Shown here: positions 15,313-23,602 of the stretch, piece after piece
Numbering within the stretch: position 1 is the stretch's first letter
How the letters are laid out: each line of letters starts with the position of its first letter
Source: an uncultured Alistipes sp.
GTDB lineage: Bacteria; Bacteroidota; Bacteroidia; Bacteroidales; Rikenellaceae
Direction of reading: 5' to 3'
Assembly: GCF_949296715.1 (NCBI RefSeq)
Contig: NZ_CASFQD010000014.1
Location: 1 to 57,993, forward strand
DNA: 57,993 nucleotides
Notes under the pieces: generated by a model
The model's input: only the letters and a program-made list of their open reading frames with translations
Told to the model about the DNA's origin: nothing
Databases searched by the model: none
Position numbers and translations under genes: made by a program

Positions 15313-15346
15313 AAACCGCGTTGTAGATGTCTGCAACGCGGTTTTC
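15313..15346 (+). terminator. displaced native terminator of tRNA-Cys
   Basis: A 9-bp perfect stem ACCGCGTTG (15315-15323) / CAACGCGGT (15334-15342) followed by TTT on the plus strand, a few bases after attR. Before integration it would have lain right behind tRNA-Cys. Confidence 0.8.
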
Positions 15347-15723
15347 GTTTTGTTATATGGTTATGCGGTCGGCCTCTCCTTGTTGTTCGGAACATGAGCC
15401 TGCAGTTGGCAGAATACATTGGTGTGTTCGGAATGGAATCCGCCAATCCGAATGCCTTGTTGCAAGCCTGTGCTGCATGGCTTGTGTTTGTCGGTATTGC
15501 TTCCTTGTCGTGTGATATTTCCCCTCCCCTGTTGCCGTAAGTTCTGGGAAATATCGGGAGATGTATGTGTTGACTCGTCTATTACAAATTGATTTGCATC
15601 AATAATTTGATTGTTGGGATTTTATAATTTTGTCTTGGGATTTGTGATGTCGGCATTGTTCCGCTTCCGGTATCGTTAATTGGTTGGATTGCGTCCGGCG
15701 TGTATCTCTAAAACAGTGAAAAA
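15347..15723. other. intergenic region after attR
   Basis: No convincing gene. There is an inverted repeat GATATTTCCC (15514-15523) / GGGAAATATC (15546-15555) with a 22-base loop, of unknown role. A -7-like TAATTTTG at 15625-15632 may drive the DUF4369 gene. Confidence 0.5.
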
Positions 15724-16239
15724 ATGAAAACGGTAGTTTCTGCTATTATTTTGTCGACGGCAATGACCTTGAATCTGTCGGCTCAACATTTTACAATCAA
15801 GGGCCATTTTACCGATATGGCCAATGATACGTTGTCGATCGAGTATGTCCGGCGTGACCCTGAAAAGCGAGTCGTGGATGTCGGTGTTCCGGTTGATGCG
15901 AGCGGATACTTCACTTACAGCTGCGATATAGGGCAGGCTTGCCAGGCGGAATTGACCATTGGGTCCAAAGGCAAAAAGGCGCATCTTTTTTTTGTCCCTG
16001 ACGAATGTATGGAGATCGAGGGGCCGTCTGCCTCAATGAACGATTGGAACATCAGCGGTACGTCATTTTACCAGAGACAGGACAGCGTCCGACAGATGCT
16101 GCTGCCTTTCTACCGGGAGTTCGACGCTGTACGAGCCAAGTATGACAAGGGGATGGCCGACGGACTTGACCGCGGAAGGCTTGACAGCATCCGGGAGGCT
16201 GTCTCGTTGACAGGATTTGTCGACCGGGCTCTTTCGTGA
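15724..16239 (+). CDS. DUF4369-type exported protein, probably truncated
   Basis: A 171-aa protein with a signal peptide (residues 1-20, ending LNLSAQ) and the N-terminal beta-rich domain typical of DUF4369 proteins (HFTIKGHFTDMANDTLSIEYV ... GYFTYSCDI). In Bacteroidota this domain normally precedes a helical linker and a C-terminal TlpA/AhpC-like thioredoxin domain, giving proteins of 350 aa or more. Here the frame stops after the start of the linker (FYREFDAVRAKYDKGMADGL) and no thioredoxin CxxC sequence follows in any frame before the next gene. It is either a deletion remnant or a stand-alone domain protein. I favour a truncated gene. Confidence 0.65.
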   Translation: MKTVVSAIILSTAMTLNLSAQHFTIKGHFTDMANDTLSIEYVRRDPEKRVVDVGVPVDASGYFTYSCDIGQACQAELTIGSKGKKAHLFFVPDECMEIEGPSASMNDWNISGTSFYQRQDSVRQMLLPFYREFDAVRAKYDKGMADGLDRGRLDSIREAVSLTGFVDRALS

Positions 16240-16437
16240 CGACCGTTTCTTGTGTCGGCACTCTGTAGTCACAGCCAATCCGTTTCTGCCGGCATTCCGG
16301 TCGATGTGCGGCTCAACTCTTCTCCGACGGCATTTCGGTGCTTTCATGGAGTTTCCTGTCTTATGTGGATATTGATTTTTTTCGTATCTTTACCCGACCG
16401 TTGTCCCGGCAGCGCCGGGCGAAACCCGATCCGAACA

Positions 16438-17700
16438 ATGAAAACCAAGGATATCTTCACCTTCCGCGACGCCGAGAAGCAGGCGGGCCCCGTGGCCTTT
16501 GCGACGATGCTCAAGCCGGCGGGATCGACCTGCAACCTCGACTGCCACTACTGCTACTACCTCGACAAGGCGGTGCAGTACGGCGGACGGCAGGCCGTGA
16601 TGAGCGACGAACTGCTCGAACGCTACATCAAACAATACATCACGGCCAACGAGGTGTCGACGGTGCAGTTCTGCTGGCACGGCGGCGAGCCGCTGCTGCT
16701 GGGGTTGGACTTCTACCGCCGGGCGATGGAGCTCCAGAAGAAGTATGCCGACGGCAAGCGCATTGAGAACACGCTCCAGACCAACGGCACGCTGGTCGAC
16801 GAGGCGTGGTGCGACCTTTTCGCCTCGAACAACTTTCTGGTGGGCGTCTCGCTCGACGGACCGGAGGATATTCACGACGCCTTCCGCGTGACGAAGGGCG
16901 GGCAGCCGACCTTCGCGCGCGTGATGCGGACGATCGAGCTCTTCCGGCACGGCGGCGTCGAGTACAACACGTTGAGCGTCGTAAACCGGCGCTGCGAAGG
17001 GCGCGGCGCGGAGATCTATCGCTTCTTCCGCGATACGGTGCACAGCCGCTACATGCAGTTCCTGCCCGCCGTGGAGCACGTCATCGACAAGCCCGGCTTC
17101 CACCGCCCGCTCATCGTCTCGCCCGAGCACGAGGGGGCGCGACTGGCCGAGTGGTCGGTCTCGGCCGAGGGGTACGGCAACTTCCTCTGCGATGTCTTCG
17201 ACGAGTGGGTCGTGCGCGACGTGGGGCAATACTTCGTCCAGATGTTCGACGCGACGCTGGCCCAGTGGTGCGGCGTGCAGCCGGGCGTCTGCTCGATGGG
17301 CGAGACGTGCGGTGACGCGCTGGTCGTCGAGCACAACGGCGACGTCTACTCGTGCGACCACTTCGTCTACCCCGAATACAAGCTGGGCAACATCCGCGAA
17401 ACCACCCTTGCGGAGATCTACCGCTCGAAAAAGCGTGTCGACTTCGGCCTTGCCAAGCGCAATGCCCTGCCGGCCGAGTGCCTGCGCTGCAAATACTACT
17501 TCGCCTGCCGCGGCGAGTGCCCCAAGCACCGCTTCGAGACCGGGGCGGACGGCTGCCGCAAGAATTCGCTCTGCGAGGGGCTGAAACACTACTTCCGACA
17601 CGCCGAACCCTACATGGACTACATGCGCGAGCTGCTCTCCAAGGAGCAGTCCCCGGCCTGGGTCGTGCCCTTCGCCCGCCGCCGCATGGGGCTGATGTAG
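16438..17700 (+). CDS. anaerobic sulfatase-maturating radical SAM enzyme
   Basis: A 420-aa radical SAM/SPASM enzyme. The SAM-cluster motif CNLDCHYC (Cys32, 36, 39) is followed by family-typical segments HGGEPLLLG, QTNGTLVDEAW, GVSLDGPEDIHDAFR, and in the SPASM part VYSCDHFVYPEYKLGNI and CLRCKYYFACRGECPKHR, with cysteines for two auxiliary 4Fe-4S clusters. These match anSME, which converts an active-site Cys or Ser of sulfatases to formylglycine without oxygen. No sulfatase gene is in this window, so it would act in trans. I placed the start at MKTKDIFTF; upstream in-frame sequence is not conserved in character. A TATCTTTA box at 16385-16392 may be its promoter. Confidence 0.9.
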   Translation: MKTKDIFTFRDAEKQAGPVAFATMLKPAGSTCNLDCHYCYYLDKAVQYGGRQAVMSDELLERYIKQYITANEVSTVQFCWHGGEPLLLGLDFYRRAMELQKKYADGKRIENTLQTNGTLVDEAWCDLFASNNFLVGVSLDGPEDIHDAFRVTKGGQPTFARVMRTIELFRHGGVEYNTLSVVNRRCEGRGAEIYRFFRDTVHSRYMQFLPAVEHVIDKPGFHRPLIVSPEHEGARLAEWSVSAEGYGNFLCDVFDEWVVRDVGQYFVQMFDATLAQWCGVQPGVCSMGETCGDALVVEHNGDVYSCDHFVYPEYKLGNIRETTLAEIYRSKKRVDFGLAKRNALPAECLRCKYYFACRGECPKHRFETGADGCRKNSLCEGLKHYFRHAEPYMDYMRELLSKEQSPAWVVPFARRRMGLM

Positions 17701-17816
17701 GGACCGGGGCTCCGTACCCGCAGCGCGCAGCGGATTCGGGCGTGCGGCAAAACGGAAAGACGCCCGGGGAGCGGCGGCGAAGCGTCCGGGTGTCCGGCAT
17801 GGTCCGATGCGACATG

Positions 17817-17851
17817 AAAAAAAGGGGTGTCCCAATTTGGGACACCCCTTT
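17817..17851. terminator. bidirectional terminator between anSME and rnpB
   Basis: An almost perfect palindrome (15-bp arms around one base, 17821-17851; core GGGGTGTCCC/GGGACACCCC) with seven As on its left, which become a U-run for the minus strand. It ends rnpB and may also stop the convergent anSME transcript. Confidence 0.9.
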
Positions 17852-17852
17852 G

Positions 17853-18228
17853 CACGTGCAGGCCCTGTAAGCCGGGTTCTGTTCCCGGAGCGGACTCCGG
17901 ACCCCTGTCATTTATCTACGACGGCAGTCACCTGCCGCCTCAAGCAACCTACCCCCCGGCATCGGACGAGCAACCCTTGATTGCCGGTATACATGGTCTT
18001 GCAACCCACGGGACGTACTGCCGGGCGACATCACTGCCCCCGCGGTGGGCTCTTACCCCGCCTTTTCACCCTTACCTGCCGGCGTTCCTTCGGGGACCCG
18101 GCGGGCGGTTATTCTCTGTTACGCTCCCATACCCTCACGGATATCAAGTCGTTGGCTTGCGTGGCGCTCTGCGTTGCCCGGACTTTCCTCCCCCGGCCGA
18201 CGGCCGGCAGCGACAGGGCGGGCCTGCG
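17853..18228 (-). ncRNA. rnpB: RNase P RNA
   Basis: The catalytic RNA that trims tRNA 5' leaders. On the minus strand the conserved GAGGAAAGUCCGGGC lies near the 5' end (complement of about 18174-18190), GGGUUGCAAGACC is in the middle, and the 3' end reads AGAACCCGGCUUAC. P1 forms between GCAGGCC (18221-18227) and GGCCUGC (17858-17864). Length of about 375 bases fits type A. It has its own promoter and terminator. Confidence 0.95.
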
Positions 18229-18231
18229 TTG

Positions 18232-18261
18232 CAAAGGTACGCAATCGGAAGCAGAAATCAA
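18232..18261 (-). promoter_or_regulatory. rnpB promoter
   Basis: TTG (complement of 18259-18261), 19 bases, TACCTTTG (complement of 18232-18239) on the minus strand, ending 4 bases before the RNA 5' end. It lies in the 45-base gap after the aldehyde dehydrogenase stop. Confidence 0.88.
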
Positions 18262-18275
18262 AACCCCGCCGCGCG

Positions 18276-19658
18276 TCAGAGGATTTTTTTCACCCAGCGG
18301 AACATCCGGTAGGGCATGTAGCGGAACGGCGGGTCCGCCCACGTCGGGGTCGAGACGACGGCCCGGCGGTGCGTGAAGGCGTCGAAGCTCTCGCGGCCGT
18401 GGTAGCGTCCCATGCCCGAGTTGCCCACGCCGCCGAAGGGCAGCGCCTCGTTGGCGATGTGCATGATCGTGTCGTTGAGGCACGCGCCGCCCGAGAGGGT
18501 GCGTCCGAGCATCCCGGCGGCCTCCTTTTCGGGCCCGAAGCTGTAGAGGGCCAGCGGGTGTTCGCGGCTGTTGATCAGGCGCACGGCCTCCTCCCGCTCG
18601 TCGAAGAGCAGCACGGGGAGCACGGGCCCGAAAATCTCCTCCTGCATGACCGGCGACGAGGGGTCCACGCCGCCCAGCAGCGTGGGTTCGATGTAGCGCT
18701 CCGCAGCGTCGGTGCGCCCGCCCGTGAGGACGGTGCCCTGCGTGAGGTAGCTGCTGACACGGGCGAAGGCGCGGTCGTCGACCAACCGCACGTAGTGGGG
18801 GCTTTGCTGCGGATCGTCGCCCAGCATCTCCCGCACGGCGCGGGCGAAGGCCCCGACAAAGGGCTCCAGCAGCGGGCGGTGCAGCAGCAGGTAGTCCGGG
18901 GCGATGCAGGTCTGCCCGGCGTTGAGGACCTTGCCCCAGGCGATGCGGCGCGCGGCGATGCGGATGTCGGCCCCGCGGTCCACGATGACGGGGCTCTTTC
19001 CGCCGAGCTCCAGCACGACGGGCGTGAGGTGCCGTGCGGCGGCCTCCATGACGACGCGCCCCACGGCCGGGCTGCCCGTGAAGAAGATGACGCCCCAGTG
19101 TTCGGCAAGCAGCACCGCGTTGACGTCGCGGTGCCCCTGCACCACGGCGACGTACTCCTCGTCGTAGATTTCGGCGATCATCCGCGCCAGCGTCTGCGAG
19201 ACGTGCGGCGTGGCGGGCGAGGGCTTCAGCATCGCCGTGCAGCCCGCCGAGATGGCCCCGACAAGGGGGTTGAGCAGCAGCTGCACGGGGTAGTTCCACG
19301 GTGCGATGACGAGCGCCGGGCCGAGCGGCTGCTTGAGGATGCGGCTCGTCGAGGGCCAGAGCTTGAGCGGCGTCGGCCGCCGCTCGGGTCGCATCCACTG
19401 CCGGAGATGGCGCAGGTGGTTGCGGATTTCGCCCCGCACGATGCTCAACTCCGTGAGAAAGGCCTCTTCGGGTGATTTGTGCAGGTCCTGCCACAGCGCC
19501 TCGCAGAGGGGCTGCTCCCACTGGCGCAGCGCCTGGTCGAGACGCCGCAGCATCGTGCGGCGGAAAGCGGCCGTGAGGGTCTCGCCGCGGTTGAAAAAGT
19601 CGCGTTGGGCGGCCGCAAGGGCCCGGATGCGTGCGGCAGGGGTGCTTTCGGAGATCAT
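18276..19658 (-). CDS. aldehyde dehydrogenase (NAD(P)-dependent, class 3-like)
   Basis: This 460-aa enzyme oxidises aldehydes to acids. The active site is intact: Asn122 in PWNYP, Glu217 in LELGGKSP and the nucleophile Cys251 in NAGQTCIAPDY; the glycine loop FFTGSPAVGR binds NAD(P). The short length and the C-terminal membrane-like tail (FRYMPYRMFRWVKKIL) are like class 3 / fatty aldehyde dehydrogenases. I chose Met at 19656-19658 (MISESTPAAR), nine codons inside the longest frame. It lies 118 bases beyond the Bat operon on the same strand; co-transcription is possible. The physiological substrate is unknown. Confidence 0.93.
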   Translation of the reverse strand: MISESTPAARIRALAAAQRDFFNRGETLTAAFRRTMLRRLDQALRQWEQPLCEALWQDLHKSPEEAFLTELSIVRGEIRNHLRHLRQWMRPERRPTPLKLWPSTSRILKQPLGPALVIAPWNYPVQLLLNPLVGAISAGCTAMLKPSPATPHVSQTLARMIAEIYDEEYVAVVQGHRDVNAVLLAEHWGVIFFTGSPAVGRVVMEAAARHLTPVVLELGGKSPVIVDRGADIRIAARRIAWGKVLNAGQTCIAPDYLLLHRPLLEPFVGAFARAVREMLGDDPQQSPHYVRLVDDRAFARVSSYLTQGTVLTGGRTDAAERYIEPTLLGGVDPSSPVMQEEIFGPVLPVLLFDEREEAVRLINSREHPLALYSFGPEKEAAGMLGRTLSGGACLNDTIMHIANEALPFGGVGNSGMGRYHGRESFDAFTHRRAVVSTPTWADPPFRYMPYRMFRWVKKIL

Positions 19659-19776
19659 GGCGGTATGGGGTTGTCGGTGGGGCACCGCAGTCCGGCCCCG
19701 CGGAGCGGCCCGGATTCCCGGCCTGCGGAGGGCCGGTCAGCGGTGCGGGTGCGGGGCGGATTACGCCCCGGCCGGG

Positions 19777-20805
19777 TCATTGCTTTTCGCGAAAGATGTT
19801 CAGGTGCGCCAGCAGCGGGTTGCGGCGTCCGAGCAGGAAGAACTCGGCGACGAGCAGCACGAGGGCCGCGATGAGCAGGTACTGGTACTGCTCGTTGAAC
19901 TCCTCGAAGCGCACGGTCGAGAGCTCGCTCTGCTCCATCTCGTTGATGCTGCGCACGATCTCGCCCAGACCGATGTCCTGCTTCGTGGCGCGGACGTAGG
20001 CGCCGCCCGTCACGTCGGCGATCTGTGCAAGCATCTCCTCGTTGAGCTTCGAGACGACCATTTCGCCCTGCTCGTCGCGGATGAACTCGCCGTCGATCTC
20101 GATCGGGGCGCCCTCGGGCGTGCCGATGCCGATCGTGTAGATGCGGACCCCCTGCTCGGCGGCCCGCTTCGCCACGGCCAGGGCGTCGTCATCGTGGTTC
20201 TCGCCGTCGGTGATGAGGATGATCGCGCGGCTGCGCTGCTCGTCCGTCTGGCTCGAGAAGGCGAGCAGCGCCTGTTCGAGCGCCTTGCCGATGGCCGTGC
20301 CCTGCACGGAGACCAGTGACGGGTCGATGCGGCGCGCGAAGGCCTTGGCCATGCGGTAGTCCGACGTGATGGGCAGCTGCACGCGGGGTTCGCCGGCGAA
20401 GACGATCAGCCCCACGCGGTCCTGCTTCAGCCCGTCGAAGAGTTTGTTGATGGCATATTTGGTCCGTTCGAGGCGGTTGGGCTCGAAATCCTCGGCCAGC
20501 ATCGAGTTCGAGACGTCCACGGCGAGCATCATCTCGATGCCCTGGGCCTTCTCCTCGCGGAGCTTCGAGCCGAACTGCGGGCGGGCGGCGGCCAGCACGA
20601 CGAGCGCCACGGCGCAGCAGAAGAGGATGAACTTCAGCGCGACGCGCCCGTTCGACACTTCGGGCATCAGCTCCGCGAGCGTCTCGGGGTTGCCGAAGCG
20701 GGCGAGGCGGCGGCGACGCTGCGCCGCCGCGGCGGCGAAGAGCGCAACGAAGAGCGGAATGAGCGTCAGCAGCCAGAGGTATTGCGGATTTGCGAATCGG
20801 AACAT
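19777..20805 (-). CDS. batB: BatB-like von Willebrand factor A membrane protein
   Basis: A 342-aa protein with two N-terminal helices (about 8-28 and 56-75), a VWA domain whose MIDAS motif is Asp97-Val-Ser99-Asn-Ser101 with the later ITDGENHDDD and a Thr in the middle, and a C-terminal helix (about 308-328). The VWA domain probably faces the periplasm. It is the last gene of the moxR-DUF58-x-TPR-VWA-VWA operon, 13 bases after batA. In Bacteroides fragilis Bat proteins contribute to oxygen tolerance; the molecular task is unclear, and interaction with MoxR-type ATPases is the family theme. Confidence 0.9.
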   Translation of the reverse strand: MFRFANPQYLWLLTLIPLFVALFAAAAAQRRRRLARFGNPETLAELMPEVSNGRVALKFILFCCAVALVVLAAARPQFGSKLREEKAQGIEMMLAVDVSNSMLAEDFEPNRLERTKYAINKLFDGLKQDRVGLIVFAGEPRVQLPITSDYRMAKAFARRIDPSLVSVQGTAIGKALEQALLAFSSQTDEQRSRAIILITDGENHDDDALAVAKRAAEQGVRIYTIGIGTPEGAPIEIDGEFIRDEQGEMVVSKLNEEMLAQIADVTGGAYVRATKQDIGLGEIVRSINEMEQSELSTVRFEEFNEQYQYLLIAALVLLVAEFFLLGRRNPLLAHLNIFREKQ

Positions 20806-20818
20806 GTCGGATGGAAAT

Positions 20819-21805
20819 TTAGGGGATACGTTTCAGCACGAGGCTCGAGAGCAGCAGCTCGGCCGTGAGCAGCGCCAGCGCCGCGAGCACCCACGCAAGG
20901 AACAGTTCGTGGTAGGTGATGCGTTCGGTGACCTCGACCTTGCTCTTCTCCAGCTGGTTGATCTCGTCGTAGATCGCCTTGAGCTTCTCCTTGTCCGTGG
21001 CGCGGAAGTATCGGCCGCCCGTCAGGCGGGCGATCTCGGTGAGGGTCTTCTCGTCGATCTCGACCTGCTGGTTGATGAAGGTCGTGTTGCCGAACATGTC
21101 CACGGCCGGGTAGGGGGCCGTGCCGCGCGTGCCGACGCCGATTGTGTAGACGCGGATACCCTGCGCCCGGGCGATCTCGGCGGCCGTCATCGGAGTGATC
21201 TCGCCCCGGTTGTTGATGCCGTCGGTCAGCAGGATGATGACCTTCGACTTGGCTTCGCTCTCGCGCAGGCGGTTGATCGCCGTGGCCAGCCCGTTGCCGA
21301 TGGCCGTGCCGTCCTCGATCAGGCCGCTGCGGATGCGGGCCAGCAGCGTCTGCAACGTACTCTGGTCGGTGGTCAGCGGGCTCTGCGTGAAGGCTTCGCC
21401 GGCGAAGACCACCAGTCCGAGCCGGTCGCCGACGCGGTCGCTGATGAACGACGCCGCGACCTCCTTGGCGGCGGTGATGCGGTCGGGCTTGAAGTCCCGG
21501 GCCAGCATCGAGCCGGAGACGTCGATCGAGAGCATGATGTCGATGCCCTCGGTCGAGGTGCGGACGTTCTGTTCGATGCCCTGCGGACGGGCCAGCGCCA
21601 CGACTAACAGCGCATAGGCCGCCGTGCGCAGCACGAAGGGCAGGTGCCGCAGGTAGTAGCGCACGCTCTTCGGGGCGCGCAGCACCCCTTCGACGGTTGA
21701 AATCTGAATGGCTGCGCCGCCCTGCCTTACGCGCCAGACGTAGTAGGCGATCATCGGGACGATGAGCGCGAGCAGCCACAGGTAGTATGGTGATGCGAAG
21801 TGCAT
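20819..21805 (-). CDS. batA: BatA-like von Willebrand factor A membrane protein
   Basis: A 328-aa VWA protein with N-terminal helices (about 8-24 and 57-75), a MIDAS motif Asp95-Val-Ser97-Gly-Ser99 and LLTDGINNRGE in the second half, and a C-terminal helix (about 303-322). It is paralogous to BatB, encoded 13 bases downstream, and the two probably form a complex in the inner membrane. The gene starts 12 bases after the TPR gene. The distinctive VFAGEAFTQSPLTTD segment also matches BatA family members. Confidence 0.9.
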   Translation of the reverse strand: MHFASPYYLWLLALIVPMIAYYVWRVRQGGAAIQISTVEGVLRAPKSVRYYLRHLPFVLRTAAYALLVVALARPQGIEQNVRTSTEGIDIMLSIDVSGSMLARDFKPDRITAAKEVAASFISDRVGDRLGLVVFAGEAFTQSPLTTDQSTLQTLLARIRSGLIEDGTAIGNGLATAINRLRESEAKSKVIILLTDGINNRGEITPMTAAEIARAQGIRVYTIGVGTRGTAPYPAVDMFGNTTFINQQVEIDEKTLTEIARLTGGRYFRATDKEKLKAIYDEINQLEKSKVEVTERITYHELFLAWVLAALALLTAELLLSSLVLKRIP

Positions 21806-21817
21806 GGTTGTATGTGT

Positions 21818-22612
21818 TTACCAGTTTTTCCGGCCCCGGACGACGACGCCCTGCTTCTCCTTGAGCTTCTCCTGCGTGCGGTCCTCCTGTGCCTGGATGG
21901 CGTCGAGGATCTGCTGCTGCTCCTGCTCCGAGATGCCGCTCTCGACGGGCTGCTCCCCGCCCTCGCCCTGCTGCGGGTCCTGTTGCGGGTTCTGCTGTCC
22001 GTCACCCTGCTGCGGGTCCTGCTGGCCGTCCTTGTCCTGATCCTGGTTCTGATCCTGATTTTGATCCTTGTTCTTGTCCTGATCCTGCTGTCCCTGCTGG
22101 TTCTGGTTCTGGTCCTGCCGGTTCTGCTGATCCTGGTCCTGCTGGTCGTCTCCGCCGCCACCGCCCTGGTTGTCCTTGTCGAGCAGCCGCTTGGTGTAGG
22201 CGTAGTTGTACTTGGCCTCCATGTCGTCGGGGTTCAGCCGCAGCGACTGGCGGTAGCTTTCGAGCGCCTCCTGGTACTTCTGCTGCTTGAACCGCGCATT
22301 GCCCAGGTTGTACCACGCCTCGGCCCGTTCGGCATCCGAACGCAGCGTGTCGGCCGCGGCCTGCATCATCGTCTGCTCGGCGCGGTCGTACATCTCGGCC
22401 TTGTAGAGGGCATTGCCCAGGTCGTAGGTCGCCTCGAACTGTCCCGGGACGAGCGTCAGGGCCGATTCGTAGCGCTTGATGGCCTCCTCGTAGTTACCCT
22501 TGTGGTATTCGCGCGTGCCCTTGCGCACCTGCGCGCGTTCGGGCATGCGCTGCGCCACGGCTCCGGTCGCCACGAAGAGCATCAGCAGCAGGATATGTAA
22601 CGCTTTGTACAT
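21818..22612 (-). CDS. batC: BatC-like tetratricopeptide repeat protein
   Basis: A 264-aa exported protein: signal peptide (residues 1-20), about three TPR units (about 28-150; EYHKGNYEEAIKRYESAL, EAWYNLGNARFKQQKYQEAL), then a striking low-complexity linker of Gln, Asp and Asn (about 152-225) and a charged end. The linker is built from repeated CAG/GAC-type codons, so length variation between strains is likely. In the usual Bacteroidota order BatC follows BatA and BatB; here it precedes them. It starts 6 bases after the upstream gene stops. Confidence 0.88.
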   Translation of the reverse strand: MYKALHILLLMLFVATGAVAQRMPERAQVRKGTREYHKGNYEEAIKRYESALTLVPGQFEATYDLGNALYKAEMYDRAEQTMMQAAADTLRSDAERAEAWYNLGNARFKQQKYQEALESYRQSLRLNPDDMEAKYNYAYTKRLLDKDNQGGGGGDDQQDQDQQNRQDQNQNQQGQQDQDKNKDQNQDQNQDQDKDGQQDPQQGDGQQNPQQDPQQGEGGEQPVESGISEQEQQQILDAIQAQEDRTQEKLKEKQGVVVRGRKNW

Positions 22613-22618
22613 GGCCGT

Positions 22619-23602
22619 CTAATTTTTCATGATTTCTTCTCCCTCCGACTCCTCGACCTGCTCGCTCGCGGGCTTGGTCTCCTCGACGAAGTAGTAGGCC
22701 TTCAGGTAGTCGTTCTCGTTCTGCTCGGCATCGGGTGCCATCTTGGCGAATTTTGCCAGGTCGGCCGTGCGCAGCAGCGCCGTGAGGTCCATGCGGGCCT
22801 TGTCGGGCAGCTCGATGCCGCGCATCGCGGCGATGATCTCGTCGGAGGTCATCTCCATGGCCCCGACGCCCCAGCGGCCCGCGATGTAGGTGCGCAGGAT
22901 GTCCGTCAGCCCCGAGTAGTACTGCTTGTGACGGTTGTTCTGCCAGAGCTTCTGGTTGTGGAGCGTCTCCAGCGCGCGGATCGCCTCGACGTGCGGCGGC
23001 AGCGGGGGTGTCGGCCGGAAGAGGTCGCCGAGCCGCTTGCCGCGGCTGCGCAGGTAGCGGATCACGCCCCAGAGCCCCACGATCAGTATCCACAGGATTG
23101 CCGCGATCCACCAGAGATACCCGCTGATCTCGCCGAAGCGGAACGGCAGGGTCTTCTGCGGCTTGAGGTCGTAGATCGACTGCGACGTCGAGTCGATCTG
23201 GAAGGTGTTGACACGCAGGTAGACCGGGTCGCGGCTGCGCAGCGTGTCGAGGATGTTCTTGTCGGCGTAGAGCACCTTGGCCGTCCCGAGGTTGAAGTCT
23301 CCCTCCTCGAAGGCCGCCATGCGGTAGCGCTTGCGCAGCTTCAGGAAGCGGCCGTCGCGCAGGAGCGTGTCGACGGGAAACTCCTCGACGAGCTCGAAGT
23401 CGCCGTCCGGCGAGCCGGTGAACGAGGGGAACTCCACGACCTGCACGAGGTCCTTCTCCACGTCGATGATGTAGTCGAAGCGGTCGCCGATCATCACGCT
23501 GTCGGGCTCGACGTGCGAGCGCACGACCGGCTCCTGCGCCGCACAGGGGAGTGCGGCGAGGGTAAGTGCTGCGGCGGCGATTGCGGAAGTGATGCGTGTC
23601 AT
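22619..23602 (-). CDS. Bat-operon exported/membrane protein of unknown function
   Basis: A 327-aa protein with a signal peptide (residues 1-22), a beta-rich periplasmic domain (about 25-155; VEPDSVMIGDRFDYIIDVEKD), one strong helix (about 160-185; GYLWWIAAILWILIVGLWGVIRYL) and a cytoplasmic helical part ending in an acidic tail. This plan matches the protein commonly encoded between the DUF58 and VWA genes in Bacteroidota Bat operons, and its first domain is reminiscent of BatD-type beta domains. The start overlaps the DUF58 stop by ATGA. No enzymatic motif is seen. Confidence 0.82.
   Translation of the reverse strand: MTRITSAIAAAALTLAALPCAAQEPVVRSHVEPDSVMIGDRFDYIIDVEKDLVQVVEFPSFTGSPDGDFELVEEFPVDTLLRDGRFLKLRKRYRMAAFEEGDFNLGTAKVLYADKNILDTLRSRDPVYLRVNTFQIDSTSQSIYDLKPQKTLPFRFGEISGYLWWIAAILWILIVGLWGVIRYLRSRGKRLGDLFRPTPPLPPHVEAIRALETLHNQKLWQNNRHKQYYSGLTDILRTYIAGRWGVGAMEMTSDEIIAAMRGIELPDKARMDLTALLRTADLAKFAKMAPDAEQNENDYLKAYYFVEETKPASEQVEESEGEEIMKN

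Noticed and set aside
15327..15515. 62-codon frame just after attR
   Set aside because: It begins inside the terminator hairpin and has a random-looking, Cys-rich translation.
17821..17851. Palindrome as an operator
   Set aside because: It directly follows the 3' end of rnpB with an adjacent U-run on that strand, so a terminator is the simpler reading.
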